Below are positions 53,476 to 62,846 of a stretch of DNA of 64,000 nucleotides, one piece after another. The notes under the pieces are model-generated. The model did not search any database. It was not told the DNA's origin and saw only the letters and a program-made list of their open reading frames with translations. The stretch lies in the NCBI GenBank assembly GCA_046074525.1, contig JBJTOK010000071.1, positions 62,001 through 126,000 on the forward strand. The letters run 5' to 3'. Within the stretch, counting starts at the first letter, position 1, and each line of letters begins with the position of its first letter. Origin of the DNA: JAHEZL01 sp046074525 (GTDB lineage: Bacteria > Bacteroidota > Bacteroidia > Flavobacteriales_C > GCA-002722245). The translations under genes and the position numbers were made by a program.

Positions 53476-54792
53476 TTAGTATATAAATAATAATTTCTTT
53501 GTCAGGTATTCATTGTTTGGACTTCTTAGAACGACGAAAAAAAGTCCTTTGTTCAAGTCGTTTTTTTCGATAGACAAAGAATTCCCTGTAAGGTTGCTGA
53601 TTTCTTTAACGCTTTTTCCCTCGCTATTGAATATTTCAAGGTGGAAGGATTCGTTGTTTGGGTTTTTAAAAGTGAGCACGCTTTGGTTTTGAGCTGGGTT
53701 TGGAAAAAGCATGAAGTCGTTTTTCGTTGATATTTCATTTTCAGAAGTAGTGCAGGCCGAAAAATTTTTGAAGGTATTGTAAGCTGCTTTTACATTTAAG
53801 TTTTCGTCGATTAAACCCGATTGTAAGTGCGCAGCGTTGGCATCGCTGCCCTGAACAAGCTTAAAGAAATAAGCTTCGTTCACCCCCAGATCTTCTATCT
53901 TTTTAATGTATTGCTCAAGTCGTTGCGCCTGAAAAGCATCGGAGTAGGGGAGTTCGTAATTCAAATTCGGACCGCCAAATTCAGTAACTATAATTGGCTT
54001 AGTAATCGTGTCACTAAAGTTGTTGTAGTAGATATCCCAGTTTTCTACGTCATCGTAAAAGTGCAGATCTATCATGTCGTAAAGAGCATGTTTCAAAACC
54101 GAATCAATTCTGGTTTTGGTATTGATGAAGAGGCTGTTGTTGCAGTTAGGTGTAGCGTAATAATTCCCTTCATCATCTCTGAACGTATTTATTTTACCAT
54201 TGCACATTGCGAGCGCGCGCAAGGAAAAGGTGGTGAATCCACCTAAAACCACTTTGGTAGTTGGAGAATGTTGTTTTGCTGATTGGTATAAAATATTGTT
54301 GCTGGCAATAAATTGAGATGCATTTCCTGCATACCAATAGTCGCTTTGCCACTCGTTGCCAAATTGGATTTTTGCGATTTTGCCTGAATACCTTTTTAGT
54401 AAGGTGTCAATGTAGTTTTTAAAGTCGTTATTATCACTGTAAACACACGATTGACCGTTTTTAATATTGGAGCAAGCCCAGGTTGAAGCGTTGGATTGTA
54501 TGGTGAGTAAAATTTCATATTGGTTGTTGTAGGCCCAATTAATTCTTTCATCTAGTGGCGACCAATTGAAATTGCCTTTTGTTGGTTCGCGCAAAGCCCA
54601 ATCTTCGGCAAATCGTATTTTCTTTATTTGTAAATCATCGAGATAGGGTTTTGTGAAGTTCCTTTGTTCGGTATTGGAAACAGGAGGGAAAGAAATGCCA
54701 AGTGTCAGTGAAGAGCTGCAATTACTGTTTTGGCCTAAAAGATTGATTAAAGAGCAAATCAATATTGATAAGAGCGTACACTTTTTTTGCAT
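53476..54792 (-). CDS. secreted clan GH-A glycoside hydrolase with T9SS sorting domain
   Basis: A 438-residue exported enzyme from the ATG at 54792, which lies two bases after the upstream stop and gives a signal peptide, QKKCTLLSILICSLINLLGQ. A 33-base longer frame would overlap the upstream gene. The TIM barrel (about 30-355) shows the clan GH-A pair: acid/base N146-E147 in FGNEW and nucleophile E271 in IVTEFGGPN. RFAEDWALREP is an early barrel strand. A type-A sorting domain starts LFPNPAQNQ. The family cannot be set; GH5-, GH39- or GH53-like galactanase/arabinan-side-chain roles are possible given the pectinase neighbours. Confidence 0.8.
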   Translation of the reverse strand: MQKKCTLLSILICSLINLLGQNSNCSSSLTLGISFPPVSNTEQRNFTKPYLDDLQIKKIRFAEDWALREPTKGNFNWSPLDERINWAYNNQYEILLTIQSNASTWACSNIKNGQSCVYSDNNDFKNYIDTLLKRYSGKIAKIQFGNEWQSDYWYAGNASQFIASNNILYQSAKQHSPTTKVVLGGFTTFSLRALAMCNGKINTFRDDEGNYYATPNCNNSLFINTKTRIDSVLKHALYDMIDLHFYDDVENWDIYYNNFSDTITKPIIVTEFGGPNLNYELPYSDAFQAQRLEQYIKKIEDLGVNEAYFFKLVQGSDANAAHLQSGLIDENLNVKAAYNTFKNFSACTTSENEISTKNDFMLFPNPAQNQSVLTFKNPNNESFHLEIFNSEGKSVKEISNLTGNSLSIEKNDLNKGLFFVVLRSPNNEYLTKKLLFIY

Positions 54793-54794
54793 AA

Positions 54795-55712
54795 TTATTT
54801 TGTGATTATAAGTTTTTGAGCGCAAGACATTTGGTTATTGTTTGTTTTAATAATGTATATACCGGGGCTTAAATTTTGCAAATTGATTTCCTGCGCAAAT
54901 CCAAATGCTACTGCTTCACCATTGGTATTGTAGATTTCGTAGTTTAATGGAGTTAAAAAATTAATACTTTCTTTAGCGGGATTGGGATAAAATGAATTTG
55001 AATTATAGTTGTTGATGTTAGCGATGGATGTTGGGTTTTCACTTTCGATTCGGAAAAGATCAAGTGCTTCATCTGCAGAGAATCCTCTTGCGTAATATCT
55101 GAAATCATCTATTTTGCCATGCCAGTAACGGGCAAGATTTTTACTTTGCGCACCAATGCGCAAAGGGTTATGATCGATGGAGGTAACATCGATGGTTCTT
55201 TTTTCCCTCAGTATCCCATCAATAAAGTATTGAAGTTCATCGCCATTAAAAGTCAAAATGTATTGGTGCCATTCTTTATCCAGATTAGGTACATTATCTA
55301 ATAAAGTTTCATTGAAAGCAAAGGCGCCTACTTTTTTTTCGTTGGAGGTGTAGTGAATTCCAATGCCATAGTCTCTGGCAAAGCCAAAATCAAAAATCAC
55401 ATGAGTTTCGGTAAATCCACCTTCGCTTTGTGCCCAAATGGAAACGGTGAATGAATCGGGGTGGTTCAAGTTGTCGTTGTATGGAATTTCAATGTAATCG
55501 TTTATGCCATCGAAATGGAATGCTTTATCGGGAATATCAAATCTGTCGTAGGTTAATGTTGCGCCATTAATAACGCCATTGAAATCGTTGCTTACATTAT
55601 TGTTTGCATTACCACTGAAGGGAAGTTCAATTTTAAGATTGGCTGATAAGTCTTGAGCCTGCAGTCCAATTTGTAATCCCAATGCGATCAATGCAGTTAT
55701 TAGCGTTTTCAT
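54795..55712 (-). CDS. secreted LamG-domain protein with T9SS sorting domain
   Basis: A 305-residue exported protein, the first gene of the four-gene operon. The signal peptide is about 1-19 (GLQA-QDL). The LamG jelly roll spans about 25-220, with AFHFDGINDYIEIPY, FTVSIWAQSEGG and KIDDFRYYARGFSADEA. A type-A sorting domain begins SFYPNPAKES. A carbohydrate-binding role alongside the lyase and hydrolase is likely; no catalytic residues are evident. The layout equals that of the gene at 36651. Confidence 0.88.
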   Translation of the reverse strand: MKTLITALIALGLQIGLQAQDLSANLKIELPFSGNANNNVSNDFNGVINGATLTYDRFDIPDKAFHFDGINDYIEIPYNDNLNHPDSFTVSIWAQSEGGFTETHVIFDFGFARDYGIGIHYTSNEKKVGAFAFNETLLDNVPNLDKEWHQYILTFNGDELQYFIDGILREKRTIDVTSIDHNPLRIGAQSKNLARYWHGKIDDFRYYARGFSADEALDLFRIESENPTSIANINNYNSNSFYPNPAKESINFLTPLNYEIYNTNGEAVAFGFAQEINLQNLSPGIYIIKTNNNQMSCAQKLIITK

Positions 55713-56085
55713 TTTATGAAATATGTTATCTGATCATTATTAAAGAAATTTCAAAAGGTAGTTTTGCTTTTTCGTAATATTTTTGTTTGGCACATAATAT
55801 TTGTGCAATGATATCGGAAAAAAAAATTGATTTATAGAGAAGGTATGTTTTTTTTTACGAATTAAAGTATTGATAATTAGTGGTTTGCGTAATTTGTTTT
55901 TGCGCTTAGAGATCAATATGAATGAAGCTTAATCATCTATTTTCCAGTTGTTTTTTATGGGCTAGTGGGTAATATTTTTTGCGCTTAGATATTTTATTTG
56001 TTTTTAAAAAGGTGTTGCAGTCCTCTGCTGCAACACCCGTAATTACGCAATAACTTAAATTTGATTCATATGCATTTAATGACTG
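55713..56085. other. 373-bp AT-rich intergenic region
   Basis: This gap precedes the LamG-PL operon and follows the end of the hydrolase gene, so it should hold the operon promoter. I see a terminator near its right end and the 13-base direct repeat TTTTGCGCTTAGA (55898-55910 and 55977-55989). No exact TAnnTTTG was found near the LamG start; TACCTTTT is the nearest. No gene is supported. Confidence 0.5.
56011..56037 (-). terminator. intrinsic terminator after the alpha/beta hydrolase gene
   Basis: GGTGTTGCAG (56011-56020) and CTGCAACACC (56028-56037) form a perfect 10-bp stem with a 7-base loop. On the minus strand it is followed by TTTTTAAAAAC. It lies 49 bases after the hydrolase stop. Confidence 0.9.
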
Positions 56086-57978
56086 TCATTTGATCAAGGA
56101 TATTTTATTGCTCTCTATAGAGCTGTTGTTGTAAGTCGCTTTAACGAAATACAAACCATTTTCTAGAGTGCTTAAGTCTGCATCATAAGTTTTATGAGTA
56201 AGAATTTCATCTGCAACAGTCATCACTTCATTTCCCAGAATATCGTAAATTCCAATATGCACTTTCTGGTCAACCCCACTGCTGATTTCGATGTGCATGA
56301 TTCCTGATGTCGGATTTGGATATGTTCGAATAATATTCAAATCGATTTCCCCAACCAAATTTGTTGTTTCAGGAGTCTGGTTCGAAATGGTAGTTATCGC
56401 TGAATTGATTGGGACTGGAGCTCCTACAAGATATGGGGTGAGTGTTGTTTTTGTGGAGGAGGGGCAGCTCAAAGAAGGATCAATTTGTGCGCTTAAATAG
56501 CTTTCTCCACTAATCTTAAAGCCTGTGCCGAAGGTAATTTTTTCTCCGGCTTTTAAGCGTACGCTTGATGAATTTTTAGCAATAAATTTTCTGTCAGGTT
56601 CACCTGCAACAGTGATGCTTTTGCCTGCTGTGTATCTTTTGAACTGTCCTGAAAGTGTAGTGTTTGGAATGGTTAAATCGCAATCTTCAACGGAAATTTG
56701 ATTTTTGATAAAACTTTCAATTTCTAAGGATATTTCCTCGTGATAATGATTTTCTTCACTGTCGTATACAAAGATGTCATCGAATGGGGTTTTGCTCCAA
56801 ATACTTCCATTGTCTTTTGCGAAACTTACGCTGAAATAATAATCATCATCAATGTTTCTAAGGTCCAGTGCACTTGTGGTAGGAACAAAGCAATGATTGT
56901 CGAACAATGAATAAATTGGACCATGTCCAGTTTTAATATCAGCAATCATTTTGTTGGTGGGGAAATATCCTCCGGGAACATGGTCAACCGGAGTCCAGTC
57001 AACGGACAATTCATAATCATTGTAATCGGGACCAAATTTATCTATCATTCCATAAAAAACCCGTCTTACGCCTATACCCTTATTTGAAATGGCATAGGAA
57101 AAACCATTAATGTCCACTGCCCAATCATAATATTGATAATCGATCATTTTGTCGCCAGGGTTTAATAAGTTGCCACTTGGTTCCACATCTTTTTGCCCTG
57201 ATCGCTCATAACCGGCACCACTTCCATTTGAAATTGCAATCTTTCTTAAGCCAACAGCGCTAGGATAGTCTCCCATTGCGATCAATTTTTGATTAAAAGC
57301 ATTTCGCTCGGTGCTTGGAATTGTATTTGAATAATAATTATAAATGAGGAGTTGCTTTGCTGCTTGAGACTTTAGGGCATCAGCATAAATACCATTTCCT
57401 TGAAAGTAATCGATAAATGCTTGATCCCCTATTGGTAAATTAGCACCCTGGTGAGGTGTGTCGAATGATATGTATAGTTTTGTACGGTGGTCTATATTCA
57501 GATTTTCCATATACATTAGGCTATAGCGTGCAATTAATCCACCCATGCTTATTCCCATTACAACATTTCTGCTTGTTGGGGGAGTCATACTATTCACGTA
57601 GTCAATTATTTTCACTGCCGACATGGCGTTTTTTTCCATGTCATCCATGGAATTGTCATAGCTCACCAATACGATATCATACCCCATTTGTCGAAGGTCT
57701 GCCGCCAGTCCTTTTTGATTCATCGTATTCCAAAGTTCGTCCTTTCCTTCACTGTTGGTTAAGTCAAAGCCTTTTAAAATGATGATAGGGTTTACCAATG
57801 AGCTATGCCCATTGCCATAAAAGAACCAAGCATCGCATTCAGCTGTTTGCCCATTAAAGGTGTAAGGCGAAGATGATAGATTTGTCAATTCAAAGTCGGG
57901 AGTTGGAACTGCGGCCCAAGCTCCGGTATGCAACAGCGCCGCTGTGCAGAGACTTAATGTGACTTTTAGTAGTTTCAT
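56086..57978 (-). CDS. secreted alpha/beta hydrolase (lipase/esterase-like) with T9SS sorting domain
   Basis: A 630-residue exported protein. The signal peptide is about 1-22 (GAWA-AVP). The alpha/beta hydrolase domain (about 60-420) has the nucleophile elbow GISMGG with S144, preceded by VVM; the strand YISFDTPHQGAN and LFDNHCFVPTTSAL, with a plausible catalytic His, follow. A PGAP1/lipase-like group is suggested by FDTPHQGAN. Residues about 440-520 carry a small beta domain (SGQFKRYTAGKSITVAG and GEKITFGTGFKI). A type-A sorting domain starts RTYPNPTSG. The substrate could be lipid or an acylated glycan. Confidence 0.82.
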   Translation of the reverse strand: MKLLKVTLSLCTAALLHTGAWAAVPTPDFELTNLSSSPYTFNGQTAECDAWFFYGNGHSSLVNPIIILKGFDLTNSEGKDELWNTMNQKGLAADLRQMGYDIVLVSYDNSMDDMEKNAMSAVKIIDYVNSMTPPTSRNVVMGISMGGLIARYSLMYMENLNIDHRTKLYISFDTPHQGANLPIGDQAFIDYFQGNGIYADALKSQAAKQLLIYNYYSNTIPSTERNAFNQKLIAMGDYPSAVGLRKIAISNGSGAGYERSGQKDVEPSGNLLNPGDKMIDYQYYDWAVDINGFSYAISNKGIGVRRVFYGMIDKFGPDYNDYELSVDWTPVDHVPGGYFPTNKMIADIKTGHGPIYSLFDNHCFVPTTSALDLRNIDDDYYFSVSFAKDNGSIWSKTPFDDIFVYDSEENHYHEEISLEIESFIKNQISVEDCDLTIPNTTLSGQFKRYTAGKSITVAGEPDRKFIAKNSSSVRLKAGEKITFGTGFKISGESYLSAQIDPSLSCPSSTKTTLTPYLVGAPVPINSAITTISNQTPETTNLVGEIDLNIIRTYPNPTSGIMHIEISSGVDQKVHIGIYDILGNEVMTVADEILTHKTYDADLSTLENGLYFVKATYNNSSIESNKISLIK

Positions 57979-58078
57979 ATATAAATATTTTTTAGGCCAT
58001 GATTTATCCCTATCTTTTTGTCAACGCGATTTATGCGCTCTGTTGCTTTGGGATTTTATATGATTTAGAGGTTGAAAA

Positions 58079-59692
58079 TTATTTGCTTTTTAGCTTGTTC
58101 AATTCAGCTTCTAGCTGAGCATTCTTTTCGTTCAATTGAATCATGTATAATGTCAGTTCCTCTATTTTTTCCAGGAGTTTTTCGCTGAAGGCGCCTAATT
58201 CAACACCTTGCTCTGTTACTGAAGCAGGAGCTATTCCGGGTAAATGTTTATTTGCTTTAATATATTCTGACAATGCCGTTAAGTCAGTAAGGGTGTATGA
58301 GTCGGCAAAAACATAATCGGCACCAACCGACTTCACTTCAATTTCTTCGGCTTCAATTTTACCTTTTACAGAAAGAGTGGCTGCTGGATTGGCGGTTCCG
58401 ATTCCAACATGGATTCCGTTTGCAGCATTGACAACTGTGAAAATATTTTGGTCGGTAGTGTTGCCAAATCGTGATCCAATAAAAAGCTTGTCCTTGCTGT
58501 GGTTTGCTTCTAAATAGAATCCGTATTTAGCATCAAAGTCCTCAAACATTTCAATTCTTCCATTGTTGCCCATATTGTTGCCTGCTTCTATTCGGAAGAT
58601 TGAAGGGTAGATTCCTTTTTTACTTAATGTTAAATCAGATCGGCTGATGATCTTACCGTTTACATCAAGTTTAGCTTCAGGTGCATCAGTTCCGATACCA
58701 AAGTCGCCCGACTTAGTCATTAACATACGTACGGTCCAGCTGTTGCCGCCATTGTAAGTTTTAAAAGAAATTGGAGCATTGTAGCCCGCTCCTAATGTTA
58801 GTTCGCCCGCAGTAATATGATCGCTTGGAATATCTTGACCATACATCTCAATGAAAGCGCCGTTTGCACTTGATGAATTGTTGTAAATACCGAATCTTCC
58901 AGTGTTTCTGGCTTTGATTGAATAATTGTAGCCCAAGGAAATATCTCCAAATACGCTTAAAGCATCTGTAGGATGCTGATTCTTAATTCCAACATTTCCG
59001 TCATTTGTAATTATCATCCGCTCTCTCCATTGTTGCCCATCAAAATATTTGAAAGTCACATTTGAAGAAGGGGATGGCGATGTGAAAGCTAATTCTCCTG
59101 GTCGGGTAGGATGGCCAACGCCATACATTTCAATCGCAGTTCCTGTTAATGAATTGGTGTTGCCTACCAAACGGAACATATTGTTTGCTGCATTTCCTTT
59201 GATTTCAACATTCTGATCACCATTGTTGGAAGCATTGAGGTCAATAGAATTTGTTCCTTTTTGTATTTGAACATTCCCTCCAGAGTAGTATATCCCGTCA
59301 GTATATGTTTTCCAAAGTTCGGTACCAGGAGGATTTGTTGATCCGTAAATAAAGTCGGCGCTCCATGTATCTGAGGTTGGTCCAGGAATAAATACTTGAG
59401 GGTCATATGCGTAAAAACGAACGTTAAGTTTGTCATTTGTTTTGTAAGTAGCCGCGGGTTCAGTTATTGAGTAAGTGTACACTCCGGCGTTAACTTGTAA
59501 ATTTCCAGTGATAAAAGGCGCGGTGTATTGCGAGCCATTTTTACGAATAAAAGCCTGCACTCCCGTTTTTTGAGAGGAAAATGAGACTGAAAATTTAACG
59601 CTTCCATCGGCAAGTTGCTGAATGTAAGTTTGGGCGTTGCTTACACTTACTACTAAAAGGAGCAGGTAAGTGAGTAATAATCTTGATTTCAT
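58079..59692 (-). CDS. secreted fibre-like protein with C-terminal trimerisation-type domain
   Basis: A 537-residue protein from the ATG at 59692, which gives a signal peptide (KSRLLLTYLLLLVVSVSNA); an 11-codon longer frame lacks one. Residues about 20-120 form a small beta domain with a carbohydrate-binding look. The middle holds repeats of the type GDFGIGTDAPEAKLDVNGKI and NVGIKNQHPTDALSVFGDI, common in Bacteroidota tail-fibre-like proteins. The end, NKHLPGIAPASV and LLEKIEELTLYMIQLNEKN, is a conserved C-terminal domain with a coiled coil. It lacks a sorting domain. Likely a trimeric surface fibre; its partner is unknown. Confidence 0.75.
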   Translation of the reverse strand: MKSRLLLTYLLLLVVSVSNAQTYIQQLADGSVKFSVSFSSQKTGVQAFIRKNGSQYTAPFITGNLQVNAGVYTYSITEPAATYKTNDKLNVRFYAYDPQVFIPGPTSDTWSADFIYGSTNPPGTELWKTYTDGIYYSGGNVQIQKGTNSIDLNASNNGDQNVEIKGNAANNMFRLVGNTNSLTGTAIEMYGVGHPTRPGELAFTSPSPSSNVTFKYFDGQQWRERMIITNDGNVGIKNQHPTDALSVFGDISLGYNYSIKARNTGRFGIYNNSSSANGAFIEMYGQDIPSDHITAGELTLGAGYNAPISFKTYNGGNSWTVRMLMTKSGDFGIGTDAPEAKLDVNGKIISRSDLTLSKKGIYPSIFRIEAGNNMGNNGRIEMFEDFDAKYGFYLEANHSKDKLFIGSRFGNTTDQNIFTVVNAANGIHVGIGTANPAATLSVKGKIEAEEIEVKSVGADYVFADSYTLTDLTALSEYIKANKHLPGIAPASVTEQGVELGAFSEKLLEKIEELTLYMIQLNEKNAQLEAELNKLKSK

Positions 59693-59934
59693 GTGGGTAT
59701 AGTTTAAAAGTTTAAGTGCTGCCAATTTCAGCTTAACAGCAAAATATATATTGAGTGAATTTTTAATTGTGGGGTTAGAATTGATATCCGACAGGAACGG
59801 GTTGATATCTGCTAGTGGATGTCGGTCCGGGCGGAGTACCCTTTGTTGTTAATAATGACGATTGGGTTTGTCAGTATAAATAATATCGTGCAGGCAAGTT
59901 GAAATATCCCTGGAACTGTACCGGGGATTATTAA

Positions 59935-62040
59935 TTATATCATTTCAATATAGGGCAATGTTATTGTGACTTTCGTGCCTTCATTGTTTTGTAAATCGAA
60001 TATTTCGATGGAGGAATATGTATGCTTTTGTTGTTTTAAAAATGCTATTCGTTCGCTAGTGATTTTTGTAGCTAAAGACTTGTGGGAAGAAAAATCGTTC
60101 TTTTTTTGATCTTCTGCTTTTCTTCGGCCAATGCCATTGTCGGTAATTTCAAATTGTATATAATTTGTGTTGATGCGCTTTGCATTGATTTCTATTTTCC
60201 ATTCTCTTACTTTTCCTGAAAATCCATGTTCAATACTATTTTCAATAAAAGGCTGTAAAAACATTGGAGGGACTGAAAGGACATGCGATTCGATATCTTC
60301 ATTGATTTGAATTGAATAGCTAAAAGAGTGATTAAATCGTAATTGCTGCAGCTCAATGTAGTATTTAATGGTGTTTATTTCATTTTCTAAGGGGATGTAT
60401 TCTTCTCGCGAATTTTCTAGAATGTTACGCATTAATCGTGAGAATTTGGCCAAGTAACTTCCGGCTTCTATATGGTCACGCGAGACAATGAAATTTTGAA
60501 TTGAAGAAAGCGAATTAAAAATAAAATGAGGGTTGAGTTGTGAAAGTAAGAAGCGTTGTTCAATTTCAATTTTGTTTCTTTCGCTTTTTAGTTTTTTACG
60601 TTGAAGAATTAAATAAATTAAAATTGATATAACGAGAAGAGAAATTGAAAATATGGCAAAGAGGATTTTATTTTGATTTAACTTCATTGATTTCACTTCG
60701 TTTTCATGAGCAAGGATGTTTTTCTCTTTCTTCAGGTTTTCGGTGTCAAAAACAGCTTGTAATCTAGAGATCTCTTTTATCCGGTTTTCTTGTATTAATG
60801 AGTCATGATAAAGGGCTCGGTATTTTTCAAATGTTAAAGCATTTTCCAAATCGCCTAGTTCTTTGGAAATCTTTGAAAGTAATTCATACTCTTCTTCAAT
60901 TTCGGTTTTTCGTCCGTATTTTTTTGAAATATCAAGTGCATATTCAACTTCCTTTTTTGCTATGTCAATTTTTCCGGATTTGAATAAGGATCGTGCATAG
61001 GGAATCAATACTTTAGGTAATCCTTTTAATTCATAAGAACTGTGTTCGGATTTGCTTTTTAGCGAGCTGTCGATAAGTGCTAGGTATTGTTCGGCGTAAA
61101 GAGTTGCTTTATCGTATTGTCCTGATTTTTCAAAAATCAATGTCTGCATCCATGTTTTAAAAACCATGCTTTTTTCAATAGAATGCCCAAGACATAAGTC
61201 GTTTTTCATTATTAAATCCAGATAGTATAAGGATTTGTTGAATTCCTGCCTTTTGTTATAAAATTGAATTAGATAGAAGTAATTTATTCCTTTAGGAATG
61301 CACCATGTGGTGTTTTGTAGTGCATTTTCGGCTAACAAATAATTTTGTTCGGCTGGTTTATCATCATTTAATTTGTCATTTACACGACCGATGATCATAT
61401 AAGCAAAACCCTGATCATGTGCATTTTTTAATTGCTGCGCATATTTTAAAGCTTGTTGTCCATAATACAATCCTTTATCGTTTTCATCAAGGTCCATATA
61501 CACAGACGCTACGTTATATGCAGCAATTGAAGTTTTTTGAAGGATGTTATTTCGCAGAAAGTATTGATAGGCTAGTATTGCATGGTTTTCAGCTTCGCGA
61601 TAGTTGAATGCTCTTCTTTGTGTAATGGATAATTCAGATAGTGTGACAAAGTAATTTAAAGAATCCTTGTTTTTTAAAAATAGTGCAGCTGCTTCGTGTA
61701 AAGAATTTGTAGCCTTTGAATATTCTCCAGAATAATTTTCGCACCAACCTTTATTTAGGAGTGCTGCTGCAATAATGCTGTCGTTCTTTTTTGGTAAAGA
61801 AATGGCTTTGTCATAAAGCAATTTTGCTACCTCGTATTTTTCAGAAAGTAGATTGTTGTACAAAAGATTAAGCTCTGAAAGTATCTGAACTTCATCCTGA
61901 ATATTTTTGGCTTGTTTTAGTTTGTTTTTTTTAAACTGTAATAGAGCGATATTGTCTTGTGCCACCAATTGGTTTAAACACAACATTAATACAAGTAGCG
62001 AAAAGGCTGAATTAAATTTCTTTTTGTGATGCGTTGTCAT
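59935..62040 (-). CDS. LytS/YehU-type histidine kinase with TPR sensor region
   Basis: A 701-residue kinase. A signal/anchor segment (about 10-28) leads to a periplasmic TPR-rich region (about 40-430) with helical repeats. One membrane helix (about 462-482, ILFAIFSISLLVISILIY) follows. The cytoplasmic part has the His_kinase motif LLSQLNPHFIFNSLSSIQNF, with its phosphoacceptor His, and a HATPase domain with FLQPFIENSIEHGFSG and ITDNGIGR. Its ATG overlaps the stop of the response regulator by 4 bases. This TPR-kinase/LytTR pairing is typical of Bacteroidota; the ligand is unknown. Confidence 0.93.
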   Translation of the reverse strand: MTTHHKKKFNSAFSLLVLMLCLNQLVAQDNIALLQFKKNKLKQAKNIQDEVQILSELNLLYNNLLSEKYEVAKLLYDKAISLPKKNDSIIAAALLNKGWCENYSGEYSKATNSLHEAAALFLKNKDSLNYFVTLSELSITQRRAFNYREAENHAILAYQYFLRNNILQKTSIAAYNVASVYMDLDENDKGLYYGQQALKYAQQLKNAHDQGFAYMIIGRVNDKLNDDKPAEQNYLLAENALQNTTWCIPKGINYFYLIQFYNKRQEFNKSLYYLDLIMKNDLCLGHSIEKSMVFKTWMQTLIFEKSGQYDKATLYAEQYLALIDSSLKSKSEHSSYELKGLPKVLIPYARSLFKSGKIDIAKKEVEYALDISKKYGRKTEIEEEYELLSKISKELGDLENALTFEKYRALYHDSLIQENRIKEISRLQAVFDTENLKKEKNILAHENEVKSMKLNQNKILFAIFSISLLVISILIYLILQRKKLKSERNKIEIEQRFLLSQLNPHFIFNSLSSIQNFIVSRDHIEAGSYLAKFSRLMRNILENSREEYIPLENEINTIKYYIELQQLRFNHSFSYSIQINEDIESHVLSVPPMFLQPFIENSIEHGFSGKVREWKIEINAKRINTNYIQFEITDNGIGRRKAEDQKKNDFSSHKSLATKITSERIAFLKQQKHTYSSIEIFDLQNNEGTKVTITLPYIEMI

Positions 62041-62789
62041 AGTGACTTTAGCATTTCCATAAATTCTTGCTTTTTACGAGTAGAAACAGGGATTTCTGCT
62101 CCGTCTTTCATGCAGATATAACCTCCGTCAATTTTTTTGAAGGAATCAAAGTGCTGCATGTTTATTAAGTGCGATTGATGCGTACGATAAAATCCGGAAG
62201 TTGAGAGTAGGTCGTCGAATTCCTTAATGTTTTTTGAAGCGGTGATCTTCTTTTTACCCAAAATAAATATATCAGAATAGCTTCCGTCTGCTGCTATGTG
62301 CACGATTTCTTTAACTTCAATTGCAATAATAGCATCGTGGGTTTTTACAAAAATCCGTTCTGCTTTCTTATTATGCTTTACTGCATTGGTTAACTCTTGC
62401 AATCGATCCAAAAATAACTCGCCCGACATTGATTTTTTTACCTTATCAATGGCTGTTTTAAGTTCATCAGGATCTACTGGTTTTAGCAAATAATCAATAG
62501 CACAGTATTTAAATGCTTTTATTGCATGTGCATTATGGGCGGTAATGAAAATGGTTTTATAGTGATAAGGAACAATAGCGTTTAATACGTCAAAACCTGA
62601 TTTTTCATCACGCAAATCAATATCCAAAAAAAGGATGTTAGGTTTTAATTGGTTGATTATTTTTACTCCTTCATAGAAGTCGTTTGATTCTCCAATGATG
62701 GAAACGTCGCTTGCAACAAGCGGCAAATATTTTTTTATTAGATCAATGGCCGACTGCTCGTCGTCCAGTATAACTCCGGTTAGGTTCAT
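62037..62789 (-). CDS. LytTR-family response regulator
   Basis: A 250-residue regulator. The receiver domain (1-120) starts GVILDDEQSAIDLIKKYL; the phosphoacceptor Asp is in ILFLDIDLRD and Lys in YLLKPVDPDEL. The LytTR DNA-binding domain (about 145-250) contains FVKTHDAIIAIEVKEIVHI, FYRTHQSHLIN and EIPVSTRKKQEF. It is first in the two-gene unit with the TPR kinase, overlapping by ATGA. Likely targets are nearby secreted-protein genes, but no direct sign is seen. Confidence 0.94.
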   Translation of the reverse strand: MNLTGVILDDEQSAIDLIKKYLPLVASDVSIIGESNDFYEGVKIINQLKPNILFLDIDLRDEKSGFDVLNAIVPYHYKTIFITAHNAHAIKAFKYCAIDYLLKPVDPDELKTAIDKVKKSMSGELFLDRLQELTNAVKHNKKAERIFVKTHDAIIAIEVKEIVHIAADGSYSDIFILGKKKITASKNIKEFDDLLSTSGFYRTHQSHLINMQHFDSFKKIDGGYICMKDGAEIPVSTRKKQEFMEMLKSL

Positions 62790-62846
62790 AGTTTGAACAA
62801 TGGAACGAAGTTAGAAAAAAATAGGTGATTGTAGTAAAAGTTACAC

